Source of the DNA: Phocoena phocoena
Taxonomy: Eukaryota > Chordata > Mammalia > Artiodactyla > Phocoenidae
Assembly (NCBI RefSeq): GCF_963924675.1
Contig: NW_027077394.1
Span: 310,001-374,000, forward strand
Length of the DNA stretch: 64,000 nt
Reading direction: 5' to 3'
In this document: positions 47,853-61,826 of the stretch, piece by piece
Numbering within the stretch: the first letter of the stretch is position 1
How the letters are laid out: each line of letters opens with the position of its first letter
Made by a program: the position numbers and the translations under genes
Notes under the pieces: generated by a model
The model's database searches: none
Told to the model about the DNA's origin: nothing
What the model saw: only the letters and a program-made list of their open reading frames with translations

Positions 47853-49599
47853 TTGGCCAAAAATTGGGTATGCGTTTTTTCCTGAATATATTCAGGAAAA
47901 AACGCATACGCCCTTTTTGGCCAAGGGCATCATTGTCGACATTGTGCCTCTTTTCCTATGCTTTCAGGGCAATTCCAGTCTACCCCCTGCAATCGTTTGC
48001 CTGAAATTCTGCCCCGCTTTCAAGTCCCCTTCGCAGGCTTACTTCAATATACTTTTGGAAGATAGCTGTCATTTATAACTCTGCAGGTTTGTAAATTACA
48101 GTGCCCCTGAGCTCCTTTCTTCAACTCACTTTCTTGTGAGCTGGGCACAAAACTGCAGGATTGCTTCAGGCACTAATCTGTTTCCAGCAGTGCATGCTGA
48201 GCCTTTGGTTAATTCCTCTTCCTGGTGGGAAATGAGCGTTACATTTGCCCGTGCAGACACCTAGAGCTAGTCTCTCATTGGTTCTCCTTATTCCTGTTCA
48301 TCTTGCACAGAAATTGCAAGCTGTGCCAAACAGGAGGTTAAAGGCACTGACTCTCCAAGCGGGGAGAGTGTTAGTAAAGCGTCTGGAATGGTGAACCCGA
48401 GGACCAGGATACGAAAACTGAGATGCATTTTAAATCATTTCCCAATCACACGGTGGACGATACTCTGGGTTTCCCATGCATGTTTTAGCTGGAGGAAGAA
48501 TCCCATGAACCTGGAGAGTTGGGACCCATGGAATGGGTACCATGCAGTATGACTTCAAAGGGTCTGCATTTGCTCACCAAAACTCACCAATGCTATCAGC
48601 CTGAAGTGTCCAGCCTTATGTCTCAACCAGCTCTGGGTGTAGATGTGGTCAATCCCGGTTGCATCACATGCCCTGAGTGAATTATTTAAGAATTGCTCTC
48701 TATTTCACTGTCTTTGTGTTTTGTTTTCGAAATTTATTTTGATAATGGGATTTATCGGATTTTCACTGCTGCATTTCGGCCGCAGTACACCCGCTTGATT
48801 CTCTTACGGAGACATATATATCCATGGGTTTTAAGATTCTTCCTAGTCAGGTATATTCCTAGGCGTTGAATATGTGGTGTTGGGTCCATTTCGTTGAGCA
48901 AGGAGTAGGTCTTGTCTATTACATATTTGGCTTATGGAAAGTTATCTGTGCTAATTTCAGTCTCTGGTTTTATGCAGCACCCCAAGGCACCTTTCCCCAT
49001 AAGCAAGCACTAGTTGGTTTTCTAAATTTGAGACCCTGTTCTGTTTTGTAATTCAGTTCATGTGTAGTCAAGTTTACTTTCCGTGTATTAGTGATATCTT
49101 ATGATGTTTCTTTTTCTGTGTGACGTAGTTCACGTAGAATCACCGTACCTGCATCCACTCACTATGCCGCTACGTGCCTGATGACACAGATTTCATTGCT
49201 GAGTGATATTGCATTGTACGTACGTGCCACAACTTCTTTATCCATTTTTTGCTTTCTGGGATATTTACCTGATACTGTAGACGAGCTTCTTGTGAACACA
49301 GCCGTCCCAAATATTGGGGTGGCTGTCTGTTTTTGATTTTAATTTCCGTAAGCTATAGGACCATAAGTGGAAGTGCCATAGGCTGTGTTGCTTTGTTTCT
49401 TACGTGTTTCAGGAAACACCATACACTTCTCCAGGGTGGCTGCTGGCAATTTACATCCTGCCAATCAGCATAACAAGACTCCCTGTTCTCCATATCCTGT
49501 CCTACCTTTCTGGATTTTACACTTTTTTCAGATGGCCCTTTTGCCTGGGGGGCAGTGAGACTTCATTTTAGTGCAGATTTCCTTTACAGGCTTGCTTGG
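47853..49599. repeat. Satellite unit, 1,747 bp
   Basis: The left arm is changed to AAAAATTGGGTATG. Contains the 48,704-49,168 stretch that matches bases 1-465. Beta subtype. Confidence 0.85.
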
Positions 49600-51345
49600 T
49601 TGGCCAAAAAGGGCGTATGCGTTTTTTCCTGAATATATTCAGGAAAAAACGCATACGCCCTTTTTGGCCAAGTGCATCATTGTCAACGTTCTGCCTCTTT
49701 TCCTATGCTTTCAGGGCAATTCCAGTCTACCCCCTGCAATCGTTTTCCTGAAATTCTGCCCCGTTTTCAAGTCCCCTTCGCAGGCTTACTTCAATATATT
49801 TTTGGAGGATAGCTGTCATTTATAACTCTGCAGGTTTGTGAATTACAGTGCCCCTGAGCTCCTTTCTTCAACTCGCTTTCTTGTGAGCTGGGCACAAAAC
49901 CGCAGGATTGCTTCAGGCCCTAATCTGTTTCCGGCAGGGCACGCTGAGCCTTTGGTTAATTCCTCTTCCTGTTCGGCAATGAGTGTTACATTTGCCCGTG
50001 CAGACACCTACAGCTAGTCTCTCATTGGTTCTCCCTATTCCTGTTCATCTTGCACAGAAATTGAAAGCTGTGCCAAACAGGAGTTTAAAGGCACTGACTC
50101 TCCAAGCGGGGAGAGTGTTAGTAATGCGTCTGGAATGGTGAACCCGAGGACAAGGATACGAAACCTGAGATCCATTTTAAATCGTTTCCCAATCTCACGG
50201 TGTACCATACTCTGTGTTTCCCATGCATGTTTTAGCTGAAGGAAGAATCCCTTGAACCTGGAGAGTTGGGACCCATGGAATGTGTACCATGCAGTATGAC
50301 TTCAAAGGGTCTGCATTTGCTCACCGAAACTCACCAATGCTATCAGCCTGAAGTGTCCAGCCTTATGTCTCAACCAGCTCTGGGTGTAGATGTGGTCAAT
50401 CCCGGTTGCATCACATGCCCTGAGTGAATTATTTAAGAATTGCTCTCTATTTCACTGTCTTTGTGATTTGTTTTCGAAATTTATTTTGATAATGGGATTT
50501 ATCGGATTTTCACTGCTGCGTTTCGGCCTCTGTACACACGCTTGATTCTCTTACGGAGACATATATATCCATGGGTTTTAAGATTCTTCCTAGTCAGGTA
50601 TATTCCTAGGCGTTGAATATGTGGTGTTGGGTCCATTTCGTTGAGCAAGGAGTAGGTCTTGTCTATTACATATTTGGCTTATGGAAAGTTATCTGTGCTA
50701 ATTTCAGTCTCTGGTTTTATGCAGCACCCCAACGCACCTTTCCCCATAAGCAAGCACTAGTTGGTTTTCTAAATGTGAGACCCTGTTCTGTTTTGTAATT
50801 CAGTTCATGTGTAGTCAAGTTTATATTCCGTGTATTAGTGATATCTTATGATGTTTCTTTTTCTGCGTGACGTAGTTCACGTAGAATCACCGTATCTGCA
50901 TCCACTCACTATGCCGCTACGGGCCTGATGACACAGATTTCATTGCTGAGTGATATTGCATTGTACGTACGTGCCACAACTTCTTTATCCATTTTTTGCT
51001 TTCTGGGATATTTACCTGATACTGTAGAGGAGCTTCTTGTGAACACAGCCGTCCCAAATATTGGGGTGGCTCTCTTTTTTGATTTTAATTTCCGTAAGCT
51101 ATAGGACCATAAGTGGAAGTGCTATAGGCTGTGTTGCTTTGTTTGTTACGTGTTTCAGGAAACACCATACACTTCTCCAGGGTGGCTGCTGGCAATTTAC
51201 ATCCTGCCAATCAGCATAACAAGGCTCCCTGTTCTCCATATCCTGTCCTACCTTTCTGGATTTTACACTTTTTTCAGATGGCCCTTTTGCCTGGGGGGCA
51301 TTGAGACTTCATTGTAGTGCAGATTTCCTTTACAGGCTTGCTTGG
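49600..51345. repeat. Satellite unit, 1,746 bp
   Basis: Perfect palindrome. Carries the private variant AATCTCACGGTGTACC at 50,191, shared with the unit four repeats away. Beta subtype. Confidence 0.85.
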
Positions 51346-53092
51346 TTGGCCAAAAAGGGCGTATGCGTTTTTTCCTGAATATATTCAGGAAAAAACGCAT
51401 ACGCCCTTTTTGGCCAAGTGCATCATTGTCGACGTTTTTCCTCTTTTCCTATGCTCTCAGGGCAATTCCAGTCTACCCCCTGCAATCGTTTTCCTGAAAT
51501 TCTGCCCCGCTTTCAAGTCCCCTTCGCAGGCTTACTTCAATATATTTTTGGAGGATAGCTGTCATTTATAACTCTACAGGTTTGTGAATTACAGTGCCCC
51601 TGAGCTCCTTTCTTCAACTCGCTTTCTTGTGAGCTGGGCACAAAACCGCAGGATTGCTTCAGGCCCTAATCTGTTTCCGGCAGGGCACGCTGAGCCTTTG
51701 GTTAATTCCTCTTCCTGGTGGGAAATGAGCATTACATTTGCCCGTGCAGAAACCTATAGCTAGTCTCTCATTGTTTCTCCCTATTCCTGTTCATCTTGCA
51801 CAGAAATTGCAAGCTGTGCCAAAGAGGAGGTTAAAGGCACTGACTCTCCAAGCAGGGAGAGTGTTAGTAAAGCATCTGAAATGGTGAACCCGAGGACAAG
51901 GATACGAAAACTGAGATGCATTTTAAATCGTTTCCCAATAACACGGAGGACGATACTCTGGGTTTCCCATGCATGTTTTAGCTTGAGGAAGAATCCCTTG
52001 AACCTGGAGAGTTGGGACCCATGGAATGGGTACCATGCAGTATGACTTCAAAGGGTCTGCATTTGCTCACCGAAACTCACCAATGCTATCAGCCTGAAGT
52101 GTCCAGCCTTATGTCTCAACCAGCTCTGGGTGTAGATGTGGTCAATCCCGGTTGCATCACATGCCCTGAGTGAATTATTTAAGAATTGCTCTCTATTTCA
52201 CTGTCTTTGTGTTTTGTTTTCGAAATTTATTTTGATAATGGCAGTTATCAGATTTTCACTGCTGCGTTTCGGCCGCTGTACACACGCTTGATTCTCTTAC
52301 GGAGACATATATATCCATGGGTTTTAAGATTCTTCCTAGTCAGGTATATTCCTAGGCGTTGAATATGTGGTGTTGGGTCCATTTCGTTGAGCAAGGAGTA
52401 GGTCTTGTCTATTAGATATTAGGCTTATGGAAAGTTATCTGTGATAATTTCAGTCTCTGGTTTTATGCAGCACCCCAACGCACCTTTCCCCATAAGCAAG
52501 CCCTACTTGGTTTTCTAAATTTGAGACTCTGTTCTGTTTTGTAATTCAGTTCATGTGTAGTCAAGTTTACATTCCGTGTATTAGTGATATCTTATGATGT
52601 TTCTTTTTCTGTGTGACGTAGTTCACGTAGATTCACCGTATCTGCATCCACTCACTATGCCGCTACTGGCCTGATGACACAGATTTCATTCCTGAGTGAT
52701 ATTGCATTGTACTTACGTGCCACAACTTCTTTATCCATTTTTTGCTTTCTGGGATATTTACCTGATACTGTAGACGAGCTTCTTGTGAACACAGCCGTCC
52801 CAAATATTGGGGTGGCTGTCTGTTTTTTATTTTAATTTCCGTAAGCTATAGGACCATAAGTGGAAGTGCCATAGGCTGTGTTGCTTTGTTTCTTACGTGT
52901 TTCAGGAAACACCATACACTTTTCCACGGTGGCTGCTGGCAATTTACATCCTGCCAATCAGCATAACAACCGTCACTGTTCTCCATATCCTGTCCTACCT
53001 TTCTGGATTTTACACTTTTTTCAGATGGCCCTTTTGCCCGGGGGGCAGTGAGACTTCATTGTAGTGCAGATTTCCTTTACAGGCTTGCTTGG
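51346..53092. repeat. Satellite unit, 1,747 bp
   Basis: Perfect palindrome. Shares private variants with the next unit (GTGATAATTTCAG, CACGTAGATTCACC, CTACTGGCCTG). Beta subtype. Confidence 0.85.
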
Positions 53093-54839
53093 TTGGCCAA
53101 AAAGGGCGTATGCGTTTTTTCCTGAATATATTCAGGAAAAAACGCATACGCCCTTTTTGGCCAAGTGCATCATTGTCGACGTTCTGCCTCTTTTCCTATG
53201 CTTTCAGGGCAATTCCAGTCTACCCCCTGCAGTGGTTTTCCTGAAACTCTGCCCCGCATTCTAGTCCCCTTCGCAGGCTTACTTCAATATATTTTTGGAG
53301 GATAGCTGTCATTTATAACTCTGCAGTTTTGTGAATTACAGTGCCCCTGAGCTCCTTTCTTCAACTCGCTTTCTTGTGAGCTGGGCACAAACCTGCAGGA
53401 TTGCTTCAGGCCCTAATCTGTTTCCGGCAGGGCATGCTGAGCCTTTGGATAATTCCTCTTCTTGGTGGGAAATGAGCATTACATTTGCCCGTGCAGAAAC
53501 CTATAGCTAGTCTCTCATTGGTTCTCCCTATTCCTGTTCATCTTGCACAAAAATTGCAAGCTGTGCCAAAGAGGAGGTTAAAGGCACTGACTCTCCAAGC
53601 GGGGAGAGTGTTAGTAAAGCATCTGGAATGGTGAACCCGAGGACCAGGATACGAAAACTGAGATGCATTTTAAATCGTTTCCCAATCACACGGTGGACGA
53701 TACTCTGTGTTTCCCATGCATGTTTTAGCTGGAGGAAGAATCCCTTGAACCTGGAGAGTTGGGACCCATGGAATGGGTACCATGCAGTATGACTTCAAAG
53801 GGTCTGCATTTGCTCACCGAAACTCACCAATGCTATCAGCCTGAAGTGTCCAGCCTTATGTCTCAACCAGCTCTGGGTGTAGATGTGGTCAATCCCGGTT
53901 GCATCACATGCCCTGAGTGAATTATTTAAGAATTGCTCTCTATTTCACTGTCTTTGTGTTTTGTTTTCGAAATTTATTTTGATAATGGCATTTATCAGAT
54001 TTTCACTGCTGCGTTTCGGCCGCTGTACACACGCTTGATTCTCTTACGGAGACATATATATCCATGGGTTTTAAGATTCTTCCTAGTCAGGTATATTCCT
54101 AGGCGTTGAATATGTGGTGTTGGGTCCATTTCGTTGAGCAAGGAGTAGGTCTTGTCTATTACATATTTGGCTTATGGAAAGTTATCTGTGATAATTTCAG
54201 TCTCTGGTTTTATGCAGCACCCCAACGCACCTTTCCCCATAAGCAAGCCCTAGTTGGTTTTCTAAATTTGAGACCCTGTTCTGTTTTGTAATTCAGTTCA
54301 TGTGTAGTCAAGTTTACATTCGGTGTATTAGTGATATCTTATGATGTTTCTTTTTCTGTGTGACGTAGTTCACGTAGATTCACCGTATCTGCATCCACTC
54401 ATTATGCCGCTACTGGCCTGATGACACAGATTTCATTCCTGAGTGATATTGCATTGTACTTACGTGCCACAACTTCTTTATCCATTTTTTGCTTTCTGGG
54501 ATATTTACCTAGTCCTGTAGTGGAGCTTCTTGGGAACACAGCTGTCCCAAATATTGGGGTGGCTGTCTGTTTTTGATTTTAATTTCCCTAAGGAATAGGA
54601 CCATAAGTGCAATTGCCATAGGTTGTGTTGCTTTATTTCTTACGTGTTTCAGGAAACACCATACACTTCTCCAGGGTGGCTGTTCAAAATTTACATCCTG
54701 CCCATCAGCATAACAAGGCTCCCTGTTCTCCCTATCCTCTCCTTCCTTTCTGGATTTTACACTTTTTTCAGATGGCCCTTTTGCCCGGGGGGCAGTGAGA
54801 TTTCATTGTAGTGCAGATTTCCTTTACAGGCTTGCTTGG
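53093..54839. repeat. Satellite unit, 1,747 bp, chimeric
   Basis: Follows its left neighbour's private variants to about 54,500, then switches to the alpha subtype (GGAATAGGACCATAAGTGC at about 54,595). This indicates exchange within the L1-like part. Confidence 0.85.
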
Positions 54840-56585
54840 TTGGCCAAAATTGCGTATGCGTTTTTTCCTGAATGTATTCAGGAAAAAATGCATACGCCCT
54901 TTTTGGCCAAGTGCATCATTGTCGACGTTGTGCCTCTTTTCCTATGCTTTCAGGGCAATTCCAGTCTACCCCCTGCAATCGTTTTCCTGAAATTCTGCCC
55001 CGCTTTCAAGTCCCCTTCGCAGGCTTACTTCAATATACTTTTGGAAGATAGCTGTCATTTATAACTCTGCAGGTTTGTGAATTACAGTGCCCCTGAGCTC
55101 CTTTCTTCAACTCGCTTTCTTGTGAGCTGGGCACAAAACTACAGGATTGCTTAAGGCCCTAATCTTTTTCCAGCAGGGCACACTGAGCCTTTGTTTAATT
55201 CCTCTTCCTGGTGGGCAATGTGGGTTACATTTGCCCGTGCAGACACCTCCAGCTAGTCTCTCATTGGTTCTCCCTATTCCTGTTCATCTTGCACAGAAAT
55301 TGCAAGCTGTGCCAAAGAGGAGGTTAAAGGCACTGACTCTCCAAGCGGGGAGAGTGTTAGTAAAGCATCTGGAATGGTGAACCCGAGGACCAGTATACGA
55401 AAAGTGAGATGCATTTTAAATCGTTTCCCAATCACATGGTGGACGATACTCTGGGTTTCCCATGCATGGTTTAGCTGGAGGAAGAATCCCTTGAAACTGG
55501 AGAGTTGGGACCCATGGAATGGGTACCATGCAGTATGACTTCAAAGGGTCTGCATTTGCTCACCGAAACTCACCAATGTTATCAGCCTGAAGTGTGCAGC
55601 CTTATGTCTCAATCAGCTCTGGGTGTAGATGTGGTCAATCCCGGTTGCATCACATGCCCTGAGTGAATTATTTAAGAATTGCTCTCTATTTCACTGTCTT
55701 TGTGATTTGTTTTCGAAATTTATTTTGATAATGGGATTTATCGGATTTTCACTGCTGCGTTTCGGCCGCTGTACACACGCTTGATTCTCTTGCGGAGACA
55801 TATATATCCATGGGTTTTAAGATTCTTCGTAGTCAGGTATACTCCTAGGCGTTGAATATGTGGTGTTGGGTCCATTTCGTTGAGCAAGGAGTAGGTCTTG
55901 TCTATTACATATTTGGCTTATGGAAAGTTATCTGTGCTAATTTCAGTCTCTGGTATTATGCAGCACCCCAAGGCACCTTTCCCCATATGCAAGCACTAGT
56001 TGGTTTTCTAAATTTGAGACCCTGTTCTGTTTTGTAATTCAGTTCATGTGTAGTCAAGTTTACATTCCGTGTATTAGTGATATCTTATGATGTTTCTTTT
56101 TCTGTGTGACGTAGTTCACGTAGAATCACCGTACCTGCATCCACTCACTATGCCGCTACGGGCCTGATGACACAGATTTCATTGCTGAGTGATATTGCAT
56201 TGTACGTACGTGCCACAACTTCTTTATCCATTTTTTGTTTTCTGGGATATTTACCTGATACTGTAGACGAGCTTCTTGTGAACACAGCCGTCCCAAATAT
56301 TGGGGTGGCTGTCTGTTTTTTATTTTAATTTCCGTAAGCTATAGGACCATAAGTGGAAGTGCCATAGGCTGTGTTGCTTTGTTTCTTACGTGTTGCAGGA
56401 AACACCATACAATTCTCCAGGGTGGCTGCTGGCAATTTACATCCTGCCAATCAGCATAACAAGGCTCCCTGTTCTCCATATCCTGTCCAACTTTTCTGGA
56501 TTTTACACTTTTTTCAGATGGCCCTTTTGCCCGGGGGGCAGTGAGACTACATTTTAGTGGAGATTTCCTTTACAGGCTTGCTTGG
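54840..56585. repeat. Satellite unit, 1,746 bp
   Basis: The palindrome is one base shorter (54,840-54,910), with an off-centre change (TGAATGTATTCA). Beta subtype. Confidence 0.85.
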
Positions 56586-58335
56586 TTGGCCAAAAAGGGC
56601 GTATGCATTTTTTCCTGAATATATTCAGGAAAAAATGCATACGCCCTTTTTGGCCAAGTGCATCATTGTCGACGTTCTGCCTCTTTTCCTATGCTTTCAG
56701 GGCAATTCCAGTCTACCCCCTGCAATCGTCTTCCTGAAATTCTGCCCCGCTTTCAAGTCCCCTTCGCAGACTTATGTCAATATATTTTTGGAGGATAGTT
56801 GTCACTTATAACTCCGCAGGTTTGTGAATTACAGTGCCCCTGAGCTCCATTCTTCAACTCGCTTTCTTGTGAGCTGCGCACAAAACCGCAGGATTGCTTC
56901 AGGCCCTAATCTGTTTCCGGCAGGGCATGCTGAGCCTTTGTTTAATTCCTCTTCCTGGTGGGAAATGACTGTTACATTTGGCCATGCAGACACCTACAGC
57001 TAGTCTCTCATTGGTTCTCCCTATTCCTGTTCATCTTGCACAGAAATTGCAAACTGTGCCAAACAGGAGGTTAAAGGCACTGACTCTCCAAGCGGGGAGA
57101 GTGTTAGTAAAGCATCTGGATTAGTGAACCCGAGGACAAGGATACGAAAACTGAGATCGATTTTAAATCGTTTCCCAATCTCACGGTGTACCATACTCTG
57201 TGTTTCCCATGCATGTTTTAGCTGAAGGAAGAATCCCTTGAACCTGGAGAGTTGGGAGCCATGGAATGGGTACCATGCAGTATGACTTCAAAGGGTCTGC
57301 ATTTGCTCACTGAAACTCACCAATGCTATCAGCCTGAAGTGTCCAGCCTTATGTCTCAACCAGCTCTGGGTGTAGATGTGTTAAATCCCGGTTGCATCAC
57401 ATGCCCTGAGTGAATTATTTAAGAATTGCTCTCTATTTCACTGTCTTTGTGTTTTGTTTTTGAAATTTATTTTGATAATGGGATTTATCGGATTTTCACT
57501 GCTGCGTTTATGCCGCTGTACACACGCTTGATTCTCTTATTGAGACATATAAATCCATGGGTTTTAAGATTCTTCCTAGTCAGGTATATTCCTAGGCGTT
57601 GAATATGTGGTGTTGAGTCCATTTCGTTGAGCAAGGAGTAGATCTTGTCTATTACATATTTGGCTTATGGAATGTTATCTGTGCTAATTTCGGTCTCTGG
57701 TTTTATGCAGCACCCCAAGGCACCTTTCCCCATAAGCAAGCACTAGTTGGTTTTCTAAATTTGGGATCCTGTTTTGTTTTGTAATTCAGTTCATGTGTAG
57801 TCAAGTTTACATTCCGTGTATTAGTGATATCTTATGATGTTTCTTTTTCTGTGTGACGTAGTTCACGTAGAATCACCGTACCTGCATCCACTCACTATGC
57901 CGCTATGGGCCTGATGACACAGATTTCATTGCTGAGTGATATTGCATTGCACGTACGTGCCACAACTTCTTTACCCATTTTTTGCTTTCTGGAATATTTA
58001 CCTGGTACTGTAGACGAGCTTCTTGGGAACACAGCCGTCTCAAACTTTGGGGTGGCTCTCTGTTTTTGATTTTAAGTTCCCTAAGCAATAGGACCATAAG
58101 TGCAATTGCCATAGGCTGTGTTGCTTTATTTCTTACGTGTTTCAGGAAACACCATACACTTCTCCAGGGTGGCTGTTCACAATTTACATCCTGCCAATCA
58201 CCATAACAAGGCTCCCTGTTCTCCATATCCTGTCCTACCTTTCTGGATTTTACACTTTTTTCAGAGGGCCCTTTTGCCTGGGTGGGGGCAGTGAGATTTC
58301 ATTGTAGTGCAGATTTCCTTTACAGGCTTGCTTGG
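56586..58335. repeat. Satellite unit, 1,750 bp, symmetric palindrome change
   Basis: Both arms carry the mirrored change: GTATGCATTTTTT on the left and AAAAAATGCATAC on the right. The palindrome therefore stays perfect while differing from the consensus. Alpha subtype at about 58,085. Confidence 0.85.
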
Positions 58336-60082
58336 TTGGCCAAAAAGGACATATGCGTTTTTTCCTGAATATATTCAGGAAAAAACGCATACGCCCTTTT
58401 TGGCCAAGTGCATCATTGTCGACGTTCTGCCTCTTTTCCTATGCTTTCAGGGCAATTCCAGTCTACCCCCTGCAATCGTTTTCCTGAAATTCTGCCCCGC
58501 TTTCAAGTCCCCTTCGCAGGCTTACTGCAATATACTTTTGGAAGCTAGCTATCATTTATAACTCTGCAGGTTTGTGAATTACAGTGCCCCTGAGCTCCTT
58601 TCTTCAACTCGCTTTCTTGTGAGCTGGGCACAAAACCGCAGGATTGCTTCAGGCCCTAATCTGTTTCCGGCAGGGCACGCTGAGCCTTTGGTTAATTCCT
58701 CTTCCTGGTGGGAAATGAGCGTTACATTTGCCCGTGCAGACACCTACAGCTAGTCTCTCATTGGTTCTCCCTATTCCTGTTCATCTTGCAGAGAAATTGC
58801 AAGCTGTGCCAAAGAGGAGGTTAAAGGCACTGACTCTCCAAGCGGGGAGAGTGTTAGTAAAGCATCTGGACTGTTGAACCCGAGGACCAGGATACGAAAA
58901 CTGAGATGCATTTTAAATCGTTTCCCAATCACACAGTGGACGATACTCTGGGTTTCCCATGCATGTTTTAGCTGGAGGAAGAATCCCTTGAACCTGGAGA
59001 GTTGGGACCCATGGAATGGGTACCATGCAGTATGACTTCAAAGGGTCTGCATTTGCTCACCGAAACTCACCAATGCTATCAGCCTGTAGTGTCCAGCCTT
59101 ATGTCTCAACCAGCTCTGGGTGTAGATGTGGTCAATCCCGGTTGCATCACATGCACTGAGTGAATTATTTAAGAATTGCTCTCTATTTCACTGTCATTGT
59201 GTTTTGTTTTCGAAATTTATTTTGATAATGGGCTTTATCGGATTTTCACTGCTGCGTTTCGGCCGCTGTACACACGCTTGATTCTCTTACGGAGACATAT
59301 ATATCCATCGGTTTTAAGATTCTTCCTAGTCAGGTATATTCCTAGGCGTTGAATATGTGGTGTTGGGTCCATTTCGTTGAGCAAGGAGTAGGTCTTGTCT
59401 ATTACATATTTGGCTTATGGAAAGTTATCTGTGCTAATTTCAGTCTCTGGTTTTATGCAGCACCCCAAGGCACCTTTCCCCATAAGCAAGCACTAGTTGT
59501 TTTTCTAAATTTGAGACCCTGTTCTGTTTTGTAATTCAGTTTATGTGTAGTCAAGTTTACATTCCGTGTATTAGTGATATCTTATGATGTTTCTTTTTCT
59601 GTGTGACGTAGTTCACGTAGAATCACCGTACCTGCATCCACTCACTATGCCGCTACGGGCCTGATGACACAGATTTCATTGCTGAGTGATATTGCTTTGT
59701 ACGTACGTGCCACAACTTCTTTATCCATTTTTTGCTTTCTGGGATGTTTACCTGATACTGTAGACGAACTTCTTGTGAACACAGCCGTCCCAAATATTGG
59801 GGTGGCTGTCTGTTTTTGATTTTAATTTCCGTAAGCTATAGGACCATAAGTGGAAGGGCCATAGGCTGTGTTGCTTTGTTTCTTACGTGTTTCAGGAAAG
59901 ACCATACACTTCTCCAGGGTGGCTGCTGGCAATTTACATCCTGCCAATCAGCATAACAAGGCTCCCTGTTCTCCATATAATGTCCTACCTTTCTGGATTT
60001 TACACTTTTTTCAGATGGCCTTTTTGCCCGGGGGGCAGTGAGACTTCATTGTAGTGCAGATTTCCTTTACAGGCTTGCTTGG
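58336..60082. repeat. Satellite unit, 1,747 bp
   Basis: The left arm is changed (AAAAAGGACATATGCG) and the right arm is consensus. Beta subtype. Confidence 0.85.
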
Positions 60083-61826
60083 TTGGCCAAAAAGGGCGTA
60101 TGCATTTTTTCCTGAATATAATCAGGAAAAAACGCATACGCCATTTTTGGCCAAGTGCATCATTGTCGACGTTGTGCCTCTTTTCCGATGCATTCACGGC
60201 AATTCCAGTCTACCCGCTGCAAACTTTTTCCCGAAATTCTGCCCCGCTTTCAAGTCCTCTTCGCAGGCTTTCTTCAATATACTTTTGGAAGATAGCTGTC
60301 ATTTATAACTCTGCAGGTTTGTGAATTACAGTGCCCCTGAGCTCTTTTCTTCAACTCGCTTTCTTGTGAGCTGGGCACAAAACCGCAGGATTGCTTCAGG
60401 CACTAATCTGTTTCCAGCAGGGCATGCTTACCCTTCGGTTAATTCCTCTTCCTGGTGGGAAATGAGCGTTACATTTACCCGTGCAGACACCTACAGCTAG
60501 TCTCTCATTGGTTCTCCCTATTACTGTTCATCTTGCACAGAAATTGCAAGCTGTGCCAAACAGGAGGTTAAAGACACTGACTCTCCAAGCGGGGAGAGTG
60601 ATAGTAAAGCATCTGGAATGGTGAACCCGAGGACCAGGATACGAAAACTGAGATGCATTTTAAATCGTTTCCCAATCACACGGTGGACGATACTCTGGGT
60701 TTCCCATGCATATTTTAGCTGGAGGAAGTATCCCTTGAACCTGGAGAGTTGGGACCCATGGAATGGGTACCATGCAGTATGACTTCAATGGGTCTGCATT
60801 TGCTCACCGAAACTCACCAATGCTATCAGCCTGAAGTGTCCAGCCTTATGTCTCAACCAGCTCTGGGTGTAGATGTGTTAAATCCCGGTTGCATCACATG
60901 CCCTGAGTGAATTATTTAAGAATTGCTCTCTATTTCACTGTCTTTGTGTTTTGTTTTCGAAATTTATTTTGATAATGGGATTTATCGGATTTTCACTGCT
61001 GCGTTTCGGCCGCTATACACACGCTTGATTCTCTTACGGAGACATATAAATCCATGGGTCTTAAGATTCTTCCTAGTCAGGTATATTCCTAGGCGTTGAA
61101 TATGTGGTGTTGAGTCCATTTCGTTGAGCAAGGAGTAGGTCTTGTCTATTACATATTTGGCTTCTGGAATGTTATCTGTGCTAATTTCAGTCTCTTGTTT
61201 TATGCAGCACCCCAACCCTTTCCCCATAAGCAAGCACTAGTTGGTTTTCTAAATTTGCGACCCTATTCTGTTTCGTAATTCAGTTCATGTGTAGTCAAGT
61301 TTACATTCCGTGTATTAGTGATATCTTATGATGTTTCTTTTTCTGTGTGACGTAGTTCACGTAGAATCACCGTACCTGCATCCACTCACTATGCCGCTAC
61401 GGGCCTGATGACACAGATTTCATTGCTGAGTGATATTGCTTTGCAAGTACGTGCCACAACTTCTTTATCCATTTTTTGCTTTCCGGGATATTTACCTGGT
61501 ACTGTAGACGAGCTTCTTGTGAACACAGCCGTCCCAAACTTTGGGGTGGCTCTCTGTTTTTGATTTTAATTTCCCTAAGCAATAGGACCATAAGTGCAAT
61601 TGCCATAGGCTGTGTTGCTTTATTTCTTACGTGTTTCAGGAAACACCATACACTTCTCCAGGGTGGCTGTTCACAATTTACATCCTGCCAATCAGCATAA
61701 CAAGGCTCCCTCTTCTCCATATCCTGTCCTACCTTTCTGGATTTTACACTTTTTTCAGATGGCCCTTTTGGCCGGGGAGCAGTGAGACTTCATTTTAGTG
61801 CAGATTTCCTTTACAGGCTTGCTTGG
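60083..61826. repeat. Satellite unit, 1,744 bp
   Basis: Palindrome centre altered (GAATATAATCAGG). Short deletion near 61,214 (CACCCCAACCCTTTCC). From about 61,402 onward it matches the window start from base 472. Alpha subtype. Confidence 0.85.
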
